Assembly: GCA_937919625.1 (NCBI GenBank)
Contig: CALFRK010000028.1
Coordinates: forward strand, 29,347 to 93,346
Source: an uncultured Ilumatobacter sp.
Lineage (GTDB): Bacteria; Actinomycetota; Acidimicrobiia; Acidimicrobiales; Ilumatobacteraceae
Reading direction: 5' to 3'
DNA length: 64,000 bases
Notes under the pieces: model-generated
The model's database searches: none
What the model saw: the letters and a program-made list of their open reading frames with translations, nothing else
Told to the model about the DNA's origin: nothing
Translations under genes and position numbers: made by a program
In this document: piece after piece, positions 9,816 to 18,648 of the stretch
Layout of the letters: each line of letters starts with the position of its first letter
Position numbering within the stretch: the first letter of the stretch is position 1

Positions 9816-10063
9816 GAGTCGGTAGCGAACGCGCGTTGGCGGAGTTCGTCGATGACGTCGTCCGTCGCCGGTCGAGCTTTACCGGATGCGAGCCCATCGG
9901 CGATGAGATCGCGCAATCGTCGCTCGGCCATGGTCTGCTGATCGCGTCGGATGAGTTCGCGTAGGTACTCGCTCGTGTTGCCGTACTCGCCAGATTGGAC
10001 ACGTTCATCGATGTAGCTCCGCAGCGCATCGGGGAGGGCGAAACTCATCGTGGTCTTGCTCAT
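9812..10063 (-). CDS. parD: ParD-family ribbon-helix-helix antitoxin
   Basis: MSKTTMSFALPDALRSYIDERVQSGEYGNTSEYLRELIRRDQ; ATGA overlap with parE. Confidence 0.88.
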   Translation of the reverse strand: MSKTTMSFALPDALRSYIDERVQSGEYGNTSEYLRELIRRDQQTMAERRLRDLIADGLASGKARPATDDVIDELRQRAFATDS

Positions 10064-10279
10064 TCCAACAGCCTGCCCTGGTTATCAACAGTTGTCAATG
10101 GCTTCCAAGGGGCCAGAGGATCTGCCGAGCGATAATCCCAGGCAGCATGACGCCACCACCCGCCCACCGCCGCGAACGTACGTATGGCGATCGGCATTTG
10201 AGACAGGGAAGTCGGTTTGCGACGGTTTCGCACCCCGCCGATCGAATCGGTGTCGTTCGGATATGGCTATCATCTCGCC

Positions 10280-10576
10280 ATGAGCGCATATTTCGTTGCC
10301 AGCTATACGGTCACCAACGAGGCGGGGTACGAGCCCTACGTCCCCGCGGTGCTCCCGACACTCATGGCTTCGGGAGCAGAAGTCCTCGTCGCCGACTACG
10401 ACTCCGAGGTGATTGAGGGCGAGCCCCACACGATCACCGTCGTGCTCCGGTTCGAGTCCAAAGCGGCCGCTCATGGGTGGTACGGCTCTGCTGAGTACCA
10501 GGCGATCAAACACCACCGCTTGGACCACAGCGATGGCACCGCGGTCCTCGTCAACGAATTCGTGATGCCGGGCTAA
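10280..10576 (+). CDS. DUF1330 family protein
   Basis: MSAYFVASYTVTNEAGYEPYVPAVLPTLMASGAEVLVADYDSEVIEGEPHTITVVLRFESKAAAHGWYGSAEYQAIKHHR. Confidence 0.8.
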   Translation: MSAYFVASYTVTNEAGYEPYVPAVLPTLMASGAEVLVADYDSEVIEGEPHTITVVLRFESKAAAHGWYGSAEYQAIKHHRLDHSDGTAVLVNEFVMPG

Positions 10577-10649
10577 GCGGCCCCACTCCGCCGCTGCGTT
10601 CGCGATCGGCACGCATGGACGCCTTGGCCTGTGCCGGTCGCCGTCTCAA

Positions 10650-10732
10650 TTGACGAACGCCAATCGGGCGAATCCGCTGGTGCGGACAGTCTCGGTTGGT
10701 GACCCAGAGTCATCTCAGTTGACGATCGCCAA
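10650..10732. repeat. Two near-palindromic boxes, TTGACGAACGCCAA and TTGACGATCGCCAA, 69 bp apart
   Basis: Direct reading: 10650-10663 and 10719-10732; both fit TTGRCGNNCGYCAA. Confidence 0.5.
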
Positions 10733-10909
10733 ACGAACACTCCTATCGACCAGAGGGAGGAGGCGGCAACGGGCGTCACGTTCGTGGCGGCCGGAGCGTG
10801 GCGTACGATCTGGCGTCGACAACCGGTTCGCTAGCCTTGCAAAGCTGGTATTCGCGTGGGAGGGTTCGTGGGTCGAGCGAGCGAGCCCGACGTGACGATG
10901 GGGGTTGTT

Positions 10910-11305
10910 ATGTCACTTGAGAAGACTGTTGTCCAAGAAGGACCGTTCGCTCAGTTCATTCCCGAGGGAGTGAGGGCTGGAAACCTGATCTTCCTGTCCG
11001 GACAAGTCAGTATCGACGAGCAGGGAGAGGTCGTCGCTCCGGGCGACCTTGTTGCCCAAGCGAGACAGGCGTACACCCACGTCAAGGCCACGCTGGAGAA
11101 GCTGGGCGCTGGCATGGAGGACATCGTGGATGAGACGTTTTTCGTCACCGATGTGGGCGCTGCGATGGGAAACATCGAGTCGTTGTGGGCGGCCCGAGCG
11201 GAGGCGTATGGCGGAGATCCCAGGGTCAGCCAAACCATGTTGCAGATAGCGGGCCTCGTCATGCCCGAACTGATGATCGAGATCAAGGTGACCGCAATCG
11301 TGTGA
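10910..11305 (+). CDS. RidA family protein
   Basis: GPFAQFIPEGVRAGNLIFLSGQVSIDEQGEVV...AGLVMPELMIEIKVTAIV. Confidence 0.85.
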   Translation: MSLEKTVVQEGPFAQFIPEGVRAGNLIFLSGQVSIDEQGEVVAPGDLVAQARQAYTHVKATLEKLGAGMEDIVDETFFVTDVGAAMGNIESLWAARAEAYGGDPRVSQTMLQIAGLVMPELMIEIKVTAIV

Positions 11306-11561
11306 CTGACGCGTCACCGCGGTCCAGACAGGGTCGGGTCGGGCGCTTGCTCATGGGCCGTCACACGTCTCAGTCCAAGAAGGGCAAACGAACGGTCCAG
11401 GACCGCTAACAGCCGTCCGCATGACGATCAGCGTTTCAGGCCAGACCAGTTACACCGCGGATCTGACAGTCCCGCGTCGAGATCGCGCGAATCGCCTGTG
11501 CCGTCGCTGGTGCTACTCGAGCGTCTGCAATACTTCGGGCTCTCGTCGATGAAAGAGCACT

Positions 11562-12386
11562 ATGTCAGGGAACCATGAGTCAGATCTGTTGTTCGCGGGT
11601 TCGGTCCCCGAGCTCTACGACCGTCTTCTGGTTCCGCTGATTTTCGAGTCGTACGCGGACGACATTGTGGGTCGGCTCGCCGAGTTGGACCTTGCTGCGG
11701 TGTTGGAAGTAGCGGCAGGTAGTGGAGTGGTAACTCGCGCGATGGCCGCCGGCCTGTCTGCGTCGGTGTCGATCACCGCGACAGATCTGAGCCAGCCAAT
11801 GATCGATCACGGCCGATCGGTCGGGACGAAACGGCCGGTGCAGTGGCAAGCCGCCGATGTCATGGATCTGCCATTCGATGACGCCAGCTTTGATGCGGTG
11901 GTCTGCCAGTTCGGGGTCATGTTCTTCCCAGATCGCCCGGCTGCGTTCGCCGAGGTGGGTCGCGTACTCCGGCCGGGCGGAGTATTCGTGTTCAACGTGT
12001 GGGATTCGATCGAGCACAACGAGTTCGCTGACGTGGTCACGTCAGCCGCGAGAGATTTGTTTCCCGATGATCCACCGATGTTTCTGCCGCGTACACCACA
12101 CGGCTACTTCGATGAAGAGGTCATCCAAGCCGATGTCGCGGCCGGCGGGTTCGTGTCGCCAGCGCCATTCGAGCGACTCGAAGCGCGGAGCAAAGCGGCG
12201 TCGGCTGAGGTGCCTGCGATTGCTTACTGTCAGGGAACCCCGCTGCGCAACGAGATTGAGGCCCGCGATCCGTCCCGGCTCGCAGAGGTCACGGCAGCGG
12301 CGTCAGCGGCGATCGAACGACGCTTCGGAGCGACCGACGTCGACGGCCTAATCAGCGGTTACGTGATTGCCGCCACCAAGCTCTGA
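11562..12386 (+). CDS. Class I SAM-dependent methyltransferase
   Basis: VLEVAAGSGVVTRAMAAGL...DVMDLPFDDASFDAVVCQFGVMFFPDRPAAFAEVGRVLRPGGVFVFNVWD. Confidence 0.88.
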   Translation: MSGNHESDLLFAGSVPELYDRLLVPLIFESYADDIVGRLAELDLAAVLEVAAGSGVVTRAMAAGLSASVSITATDLSQPMIDHGRSVGTKRPVQWQAADVMDLPFDDASFDAVVCQFGVMFFPDRPAAFAEVGRVLRPGGVFVFNVWDSIEHNEFADVVTSAARDLFPDDPPMFLPRTPHGYFDEEVIQADVAAGGFVSPAPFERLEARSKAASAEVPAIAYCQGTPLRNEIEARDPSRLAEVTAAASAAIERRFGATDVDGLISGYVIAATKL

Positions 12387-12464
12387 CTCGCCAACCCAGC
12401 GCTTGACCAGAGTCGCAGACGGCGGCCTCATCGCAAGAGCCTCTCAGTTGGGGAACCGCGGTCG

Positions 12465-12564
12465 GACGCATCAGACCGGCGAGTACACGAGCTCAGATCT
12501 CGGCGAGTTGTTCTCGGTGTCGCGACCGACGGTGTACCGCACCCTCGCCCGAACGAACCCGTAG
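12465..12564 (+). pseudogene. Serine recombinase C-terminal tail fragment
   Basis: HQTGEYTSSDLGELFSVSRPTVYRTLARTNP*, near-identical to the tail at 8546-8770. Confidence 0.65.
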
Positions 12565-12654
12565 TCAACCCGGTCTGCGGGTCGGAACGGCATCTCAGAC
12601 CGGGATCGACATCGGGCCGCTTCCGCGGTTTCTGGGTTACATATGTAATATCAT

Positions 12655-12906
12655 ATGGTGATGGCTCGACGTGAAGTCCTTGTGCAACTCGATGACGACC
12701 TCGTAGAGCAACTCGACGCGCTGGCGGCCCAACTCGGCACGAACCGCTCCGAACTTCTTAGGCGCGGCGCCCAAGCCGTCATCAGTGTCGAAGACCTCGC
12801 TGAGGCAGACCGCGCCCTTCAGGCCGCGTATCGCCGGCAGCCGCCTGACCCCGCTGTGATCAAATCCGCTCGGCGACTCGCCGCTCAGACGACACCAGCG
12901 TGGTAG
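12655..12906 (+). CDS. Ribbon-helix-helix (MazE/CopG-like) antitoxin
   Basis: MARREVLVQLDDDLVEQLDALAAQLGTNRSELLRRGAQAVI; immediately upstream of a MazF-like ORF. Confidence 0.8.
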   Translation: MVMARREVLVQLDDDLVEQLDALAAQLGTNRSELLRRGAQAVISVEDLAEADRALQAAYRRQPPDPAVIKSARRLAAQTTPAW

Positions 12907-13223
12907 CTCGCAACGACATCTACTGGGCCGACCTCGGGCCGCCGGCCGGACGACGCCCAGTGTGCGTTCTCACCCGCGACCCCGCAATCGACGTGCTCAC
13001 CTCCGCGACGTGCGCACCGATCACACGCACGATCCGCGGTATCCGATCCGAAGTCGAACTCGGACCTGAATACGGCCTTCCCGAGGCATGCGTGATCAAC
13101 TGCGACAACGTCATGACGGTTCCCATCGATGCTCTCGACGACCAGGCTGTCGGCCACCTCGACGAGATAGCCCGAGCTGCCCTCGACCGGGCACTCCGCT
13201 ACGCGCTCGACATCGTCTATTGA
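12900..13223 (+). CDS. mazF: MazF/PemK-family endoribonuclease toxin
   Basis: VARNDIYWADLGPPAGRRPVCVLTRDPAIDVLTSATCAPITRTIRGIRSEVELGPEYGLPEACVINCDNVMTV; overlaps the antitoxin gene. Confidence 0.85.
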   Translation: MVARNDIYWADLGPPAGRRPVCVLTRDPAIDVLTSATCAPITRTIRGIRSEVELGPEYGLPEACVINCDNVMTVPIDALDDQAVGHLDEIARAALDRALRYALDIVY

Positions 13224-13716
13224 CACCTCATTTCAGGCGGTTCGGTGCTGTCCTGGTCCCGAGGTCGTCGGCGAGATACCTTCTCAAACGGGGATCGCTG
13301 GCTGAGACGCGTGTGGAAGCCCTCGACTGTCGGGCGTTCGGTATGGGGGGCGAAGCAGCGCGGTGCGGCGGTGCGGGGGGTGCGGGCGAAAGAACTTGTT
13401 GTCCCTCGATGGGCCGAACCTCTGCCGTGGCCGCAATGCAGTTCGGACGTTCGGGTCTCCCGTTGCGCGGTACGAAGCATGGATGTCTCGGCCGCAAGCG
13501 CCCAGGTCGAACGCTCGATCCGACCCAGACGCTCCGGTGTGCCCCATAGCGCGAGTTCGGTGACCTCAGGGCCCTGACGCGGCCGCATCATCTACGCCAC
13601 AGCCATCGCTCCCGCGATTCGCTTCGTTGGCCCTACGTCATTCGATTCTGGACCGGATTCTGATTGCAGCGACGAAGGCTCGTCGGTTGCGTCGCTCGCG
13701 CTGCGAGACTGGAGTC

Positions 13717-14169
13717 ATGGAACGCATCACCTTGCTCTGCACCGACGGTTCGGAGTTGGCAATCGAGGCGCTGCGAGCGTCGCTCCCGCTCCTCGCACCG
13801 GCTGACCGAACCATCGTCGTCACGGTCGAATCGCCGATGGCGGTCGACACCACGACTGGCACCGGCTTCCACGCCACCACCAGGGCAGACCTCGACGCCG
13901 AGGTCGAGACGAGCGGTGACGCACTCGCCCGCGACCACCTGATCGCCACGGTCGACGCTCTCGGACTCGTCGACGTCGAGCTGATGGCCGTGGTCGGAGA
14001 ACCCGGCGCCGCCATCTGCGACCTCGCCGAGCAATTGCCGGCGAGCGTTGTCGTCATCGGCACAAGCGGTCGGAGCGGGCTCCGACGCGCGGTGATGGGC
14101 TCCACGTCCGATCACGTGATCCGCCACGCCCCCTCCCCAGTGCTCGTCCAGGGCGTCGGCCACGGCTAG
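13717..14169 (+). CDS. Universal stress protein family
   Basis: MERITLLCTDGSELAIEALRASLPLL...VVIGTSGRSGLRRAVMGSTSDHVIRHAPSPVLV. Confidence 0.88.
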   Translation: MERITLLCTDGSELAIEALRASLPLLAPADRTIVVTVESPMAVDTTTGTGFHATTRADLDAEVETSGDALARDHLIATVDALGLVDVELMAVVGEPGAAICDLAEQLPASVVVIGTSGRSGLRRAVMGSTSDHVIRHAPSPVLVQGVGHG

Positions 14170-14434
14170 ACACGAGATGCCGGCGAGGCCCGCTGGCGTT
14201 ACGCCGCACACCTCTCGCCCAGGCGAGCCTGCCCTTCTTGGATCATCAACCTGTCACCTACCACCAGGTCGAGGACACCCTGTCCGGATGACGATCCGTC
14301 ATGCGTTCACTTCGTTCGGGATGCGATCGGTGATTATGCGGTGCCCTGAAGTCGCCGCGACCTGACCGACTTCGCCCGAAACGCGCTCGCGGGCGAGCGG
14401 TTTCGGTCAGTCATTACCGAGCGGCGAACTGGAC

Positions 14435-14767
14435 TCAGGTTCGGAAGGTGACCCGTTCGCGCAGCCAGGTCGCCAGCCACGTCTCGTCGACGTCGCGTGC
14501 GGCCACGGCGAGCATCGCTTCGACGGCGCCGTCGGTATCAGGTCGCTCGTCGTTCCACGATCCGTCATTGAGATCGACGAACAGCACGAGACGCGCCCAC
14601 GCTGCTCGGCCCGTCGAATTGGCGATCTGACCACCGCACGAGCAGCTTCGCGGGGCGCTCGACAATCCAGCGCGCTACCGCCCGGACTCCCGCACGGCGA
14701 TCGGTCCCTGGCCGGCGACTGCCGCCCATAACACAAGCGCCGTAACCAGCGGGTCGGCCGTCACGAG
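14435..14767 (-). pseudogene. Doc/Fic-like toxin remnant (frameshifted)
   Basis: STGRAAWARLVLFVDLNDGSWNDERPDTDGAVEAMLAVAARDVDETWLATWLRERV resembles the C-terminal half of Doc toxins; upstream part in another frame. Confidence 0.45.
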
Positions 14768-14774
14768 CCACTCG

Positions 14775-14830
14775 GGCGAAACCGAGAACAGTTCGCCGAG
14801 GTCGGAGATCGTGTAGTCGACGGTCCCTGT
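14775..14830 (-). pseudogene. Third serine recombinase tail fragment
   Basis: Reads TVDYTISDLGELFSVS; DNA gcgaaaccgagaacagttcgccgaggtcggagatcgtgtagtcg nearly matches 8586-8630. Confidence 0.55.
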
Positions 14831-14925
14831 TGGTCCCTCAGTTGGTTCCCCACATGAAGCCGACTCCGAGATGCGACTCCTGACCAGGCGTGCATCGGGG
14901 AGCCACGTTTGACAAACTGTCAAGC

Positions 14926-17547
14926 GTGACCTCTCTAGATGACACCGACGCCTCTTCCGAGTCGATCGCGCCGACCACCTCGTTCACGCTGAATGGGCAA
15001 CCGGTCGTCGTGCATCGTCAACACCCGCACCTGCTCGCCGCGCTGCGAGAAGAGCTCGATGTCACGTCTCCCAAGGACGGCTGTTCGCCGTCTGGGCAGT
15101 GTGGCTGTTGCACCGTGCTGATCGATGGCAAGGCCGTGGTGTCGTGTCAGCAGTCGCTCGAGAAGATCGAGGGCAGCGAGATCATCACACTCGAAGGCGT
15201 CCCAGAGGCTGAGCGCAAAGCGTTTGCCGACTCGTTCGCTGCGAACGGTGGCCTGCAATGCGGATTCTGCATTCCCGGCATCGTGATGCGCGCCAAAGCC
15301 CAGATCGACAAGAAGGGCGCAGGCCTCACGAAGCAGGGCATGGCGCCCCACCTCGGCGCTCACCTGTGCCGCTGCACGGGCTATGTGAAGATCCTCGACG
15401 CCATCGAGGCAGTCGCCCAAGGCACCGTTCATGTACCGGCACTGTCTGCTGAAATCGGGGGTGGAGGCGCCAAGTACCAGGCTGCCGAGCTGACGCTCGG
15501 CGACCGCAACTATGTCGATGACATCCGGGTACCCGGCATGTTGCACGCCGCCCTACGACTGACCGACCACGCCCGCGCCGACATCACCTCGATTGACACC
15601 TCGAAAGCCAAAGCAGCCGTAGGAGTTGTCGCCACGTTCACCGCCGCCGACATCGCCGGCGAGCTGCGGGTCGGCATCATCTACAAGGACTGGCCGGTGA
15701 TGATCCCGATCGGTGGCACCACCTCGTGCCCCGGCGACGTGCTGGCGATCGTCGTCGCCGAAACCCGCGATCAAGCTCGGGCCGCAGCCGAGCTGGTCGA
15801 TGTCGGCTACACGGTTCACAAGCCGAACACTGATCCAATCGCGGCACTCGCCCCCGGCAGTCCGCTGTCGGTGTGGGGCACCGAGTCGAACACATTGTCG
15901 GTCAGCGCTTACCAGAACGGCGGCGCCGTCGAACAGCTGCTCGACAACAGTGCCTTCACCGTCCGCGAAACCTTCACGACCCAGCGCATCGAGCACGCCT
16001 TCCTCGAACCCGAGTCGACACTTGCCGTGCCATCGGGCGATGGCGACGAGCGCACGATGCACGTGTACTCGGGCGGCCAGGGCGTGTGGGACGACCGCGA
16101 CGACATCGCCGCCGTGCTAGCCGTCGACACATCACGCGTCACGGTCGAGCTGGTGTCGAACGGCGGGGCGTTCGGCGGCAAAGAAGATATGAGCAACCAA
16201 GCTCACGCCTCGCTGGCGGCATGGCTGTTAGGTCGTCCAGTCAAGTGCACGTTGTCGCGCGAGGAGAGCTTCCGGATTCACGCCAAGCGTCATCCGATCA
16301 CACTCGAGTACGCCGCCGGTTGCGATAGCGATGGGCATCTGACAGCGTTGAAGGTCAGGGCGATCGGTGACTCGGGCGCTTACGCCAGCGTCGGCATGAA
16401 GGTGCTCGAACGTGCTGCCGGTCACGCCTGCGGGCCGTACCGGTGGGACGCGATCGATGTCGAGGCGACGGCCGTGCGCACCAACAATCTGGTGTGCGGC
16501 GCGTTCCGTGGGTTCGGTGCCAACCAAGCTCAGTTCGCTACGGAGGGCGTGCTCGACCGACTCGCCGAGCAGGTCGGCATCTCCGGGTGGGAAATTCGCA
16601 AGCGCAACGTGATCCATCCGGGCGACGCGTGGGGGCCTGGCCAGATCATGGACGCTGGTGCCGGTGGTGCCGAAGCCGTGCTCGACGAGATCAAGGGCGC
16701 CTACGACGAGGCCCGCGCCGCAGGCAAGGCGATCGGGCTCGGCCTCGGCCTGAAGAACTCGGGGCTCGGCAACGGCTTTCGCGAGGTGTGCGGTGCAGTG
16801 GTCCGGTTTGGCAGTGACACGGGGCGGGTCGAGGTCCGCCACGGTTTCACCGAGATGGGCCAGGGCGTGCACACCGTGGCGCTCCAGGTGGCCGCCGAAG
16901 AGCTCGGCATCGACCCCAACCGCATCGATGTGATCGTCGACACCACCCGCCAGCTCGGCTTCGGCCAGACGACAGGGTCGCGGGGCACCCTGATGACCGC
17001 CGGTTCGGTGCGGAACGCGTGCAATGTCGCGCTCGCCGCCGGGTGTACTCCTGATGTCGACCACACGGCCGAGTACGTCGTCGACTGGACCCAGAAGCTG
17101 GGCGACCCAAACGTCACCAATCCCACCATCCACTCGTGTTTCAGCTACGCCGCCCAACTGGCGATCGCCGACCCGGAGACCGGAAAGATCGAGAAGGTGA
17201 TCGCCGTCCACGATGTCGGCAGGGCTATCAATCCGATGCTGGTCGAGGGCCAAATCGAGGGCAGCGTGCACATGGGCCTCGGCTACGCCCTTACAGAAGA
17301 CTTCCCAACCGACCCCGAGACCGGCTTCCCGACCAACCTGACCTTGCGCTCACTCGGCATTTTGCGGGCCAAGGATGTGCCGGAGATCGAGGTCCGAATC
17401 GTCGAGGTGCCGCAGCCGCGCTCACCGTATGGCGTCAAGGGTGTCGGTGAGATCGGGCTCGTGCCCACCGCGCCAGCCGTCGCTGCTGCGCTGCGCGAGG
17501 CAACCGGCGTCTGGCACACCAAACTCCCGATGAGGTCCGACGTCTAA
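14926..17547 (+). CDS. Xanthine dehydrogenase/aldehyde oxidase-type molybdenum hydroxylase, 2Fe-2S and Mo-binding domains fused
   Basis: DGCSPSGQCGCCTVLIDG...CGFCIPG...LCRCTGYV, then GGAFGGKEDMS, AFRGFGANQ, PYGVKGVGEIGLVPTAPAV; start codon uncertain. Confidence 0.9.
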   Translation: MTSLDDTDASSESIAPTTSFTLNGQPVVVHRQHPHLLAALREELDVTSPKDGCSPSGQCGCCTVLIDGKAVVSCQQSLEKIEGSEIITLEGVPEAERKAFADSFAANGGLQCGFCIPGIVMRAKAQIDKKGAGLTKQGMAPHLGAHLCRCTGYVKILDAIEAVAQGTVHVPALSAEIGGGGAKYQAAELTLGDRNYVDDIRVPGMLHAALRLTDHARADITSIDTSKAKAAVGVVATFTAADIAGELRVGIIYKDWPVMIPIGGTTSCPGDVLAIVVAETRDQARAAAELVDVGYTVHKPNTDPIAALAPGSPLSVWGTESNTLSVSAYQNGGAVEQLLDNSAFTVRETFTTQRIEHAFLEPESTLAVPSGDGDERTMHVYSGGQGVWDDRDDIAAVLAVDTSRVTVELVSNGGAFGGKEDMSNQAHASLAAWLLGRPVKCTLSREESFRIHAKRHPITLEYAAGCDSDGHLTALKVRAIGDSGAYASVGMKVLERAAGHACGPYRWDAIDVEATAVRTNNLVCGAFRGFGANQAQFATEGVLDRLAEQVGISGWEIRKRNVIHPGDAWGPGQIMDAGAGGAEAVLDEIKGAYDEARAAGKAIGLGLGLKNSGLGNGFREVCGAVVRFGSDTGRVEVRHGFTEMGQGVHTVALQVAAEELGIDPNRIDVIVDTTRQLGFGQTTGSRGTLMTAGSVRNACNVALAAGCTPDVDHTAEYVVDWTQKLGDPNVTNPTIHSCFSYAAQLAIADPETGKIEKVIAVHDVGRAINPMLVEGQIEGSVHMGLGYALTEDFPTDPETGFPTNLTLRSLGILRAKDVPEIEVRIVEVPQPRSPYGVKGVGEIGLVPTAPAVAAALREATGVWHTKLPMRSDV

Positions 17548-17606
17548 CCCGTTCTGGTCGCGAAACCGCCGCAACCGGCCAGCCGATTCGCGACCAGAAC
17601 GGGTTA
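17545..17606. terminator. Bidirectional hairpin, 20-bp perfect arms spanning both convergent stop codons
   Basis: taacccgttctggtcgcgaa (17545-17564) / ttcgcgaccagaacgggtta (17587-17606). Confidence 0.75.
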
Positions 17607-18551
17607 GGGGTCGAACGGGTCGAGCGCTTGTAGCACCTCGTCGAGGTCGAACGATGCTGGATCGAACGACGCCAGTGGACCGTTAGGGTCGCCGTACCAC
17701 GGACGACCTGCACCCAGCTCATAGATCGCACCACACACGATCTCGGGAGCATTCACCGTCCCCGCCACGTCGAACGTGAGCGTTCCGGGACCCGGTCCGC
17801 CGTCGCACCCTCCGAGCGGATCGAAGTCGTGAGCGAATGCCAGCACGTCGCCGGCCGCCAGATCGATAACGGCCAGACCATCGAAGTCGGTTCGTGGTCG
17901 GGTGGAGGCGGTGTTGCCGCCAACCTGGCTCAACTCGCCCAACACACACGCAGAGAACGACGCGTTGCGAACCAACACGAACCGGTCGACGTTTACCACC
18001 TCGAGATCGTCGCACGCCCGACCCGCGACGTCGTTCGGGAAAAAGGCGGTCAAACGCCAGCCACAAGAAGCGACCGCGGAAGTCGGCACGACCACGACCT
18101 CACCGTGAACGTCGATCTCGGCGAGCGACACGATCGCCCGCTGGCGACACCCCTCGCCCGACTGACCCACTACCAGGTCGGCCCACCCGCCCGGTTCGAA
18201 CCACACGTCGGGCTCGATTTCAGGGTCGATCAGCGGTGAGCCACCGATGTCGGATTCGCACCATAGGTCGCCGACGTTGCGGACCCGAATCACGGCATCT
18301 ACCGACTGGTCGCCGACGAGCACCTGCGCCGTCCAGAACTCGAGATCAGCCAGCGCACAAGGGTCCGGCGTGTCGGGGGCGGCAACCGTCGAGCCGGTGA
18401 TCTGGCTCGGTGCCAGATCATCTGTCGGCCCCGTGTGCTCAGGCGACTCGACGACGTCGGCAAGTGGCAGCGTGGCGACCGACACAGTGGAGCCATCGCC
18501 TCCGCAGGCGGCAATGACGAGCACTACGGCGGCTGCCCATCGCGATCTCAT
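17604..18551 (-). CDS. Putative lipoprotein of unknown function
   Basis: MRSRWAAAVVLVIAACGGDGS lipobox; DUF4232-like CALADLEF...VRVRNVG pattern not certain. Confidence 0.7.
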   Translation of the reverse strand: MRSRWAAAVVLVIAACGGDGSTVSVATLPLADVVESPEHTGPTDDLAPSQITGSTVAAPDTPDPCALADLEFWTAQVLVGDQSVDAVIRVRNVGDLWCESDIGGSPLIDPEIEPDVWFEPGGWADLVVGQSGEGCRQRAIVSLAEIDVHGEVVVVPTSAVASCGWRLTAFFPNDVAGRACDDLEVVNVDRFVLVRNASFSACVLGELSQVGGNTASTRPRTDFDGLAVIDLAAGDVLAFAHDFDPLGGCDGGPGPGTLTFDVAGTVNAPEIVCGAIYELGAGRPWYGDPNGPLASFDPASFDLDEVLQALDPFDP

Positions 18552-18602
18552 CCGCCGAACCCTAGATCGACGCGACCCGCGGGCACGGAAGCCAAGACGC
18601 GA

Positions 18603-18630
18603 CAATGGGACCGCCGGAGCGGTCCCATTG
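18603..18630. terminator. Hairpin caatgggaccgc-cgga-gcggtcccattg
   Basis: 12-bp perfect stem between minus-strand genes. Confidence 0.65.
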
Positions 18631-18648
18631 CACGTCAGCGCTGGTTCG

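Noticed and set aside
13224-13716. Several overlapping ORFs after mazF in all frames
   Set aside because: No frame shows protein-like composition or known motif; treated as non-coding or decayed DNA
16228-17271. 347-aa minus-strand ORF
   Set aside because: Antisense to the molybdenum hydroxylase; shadow ORF
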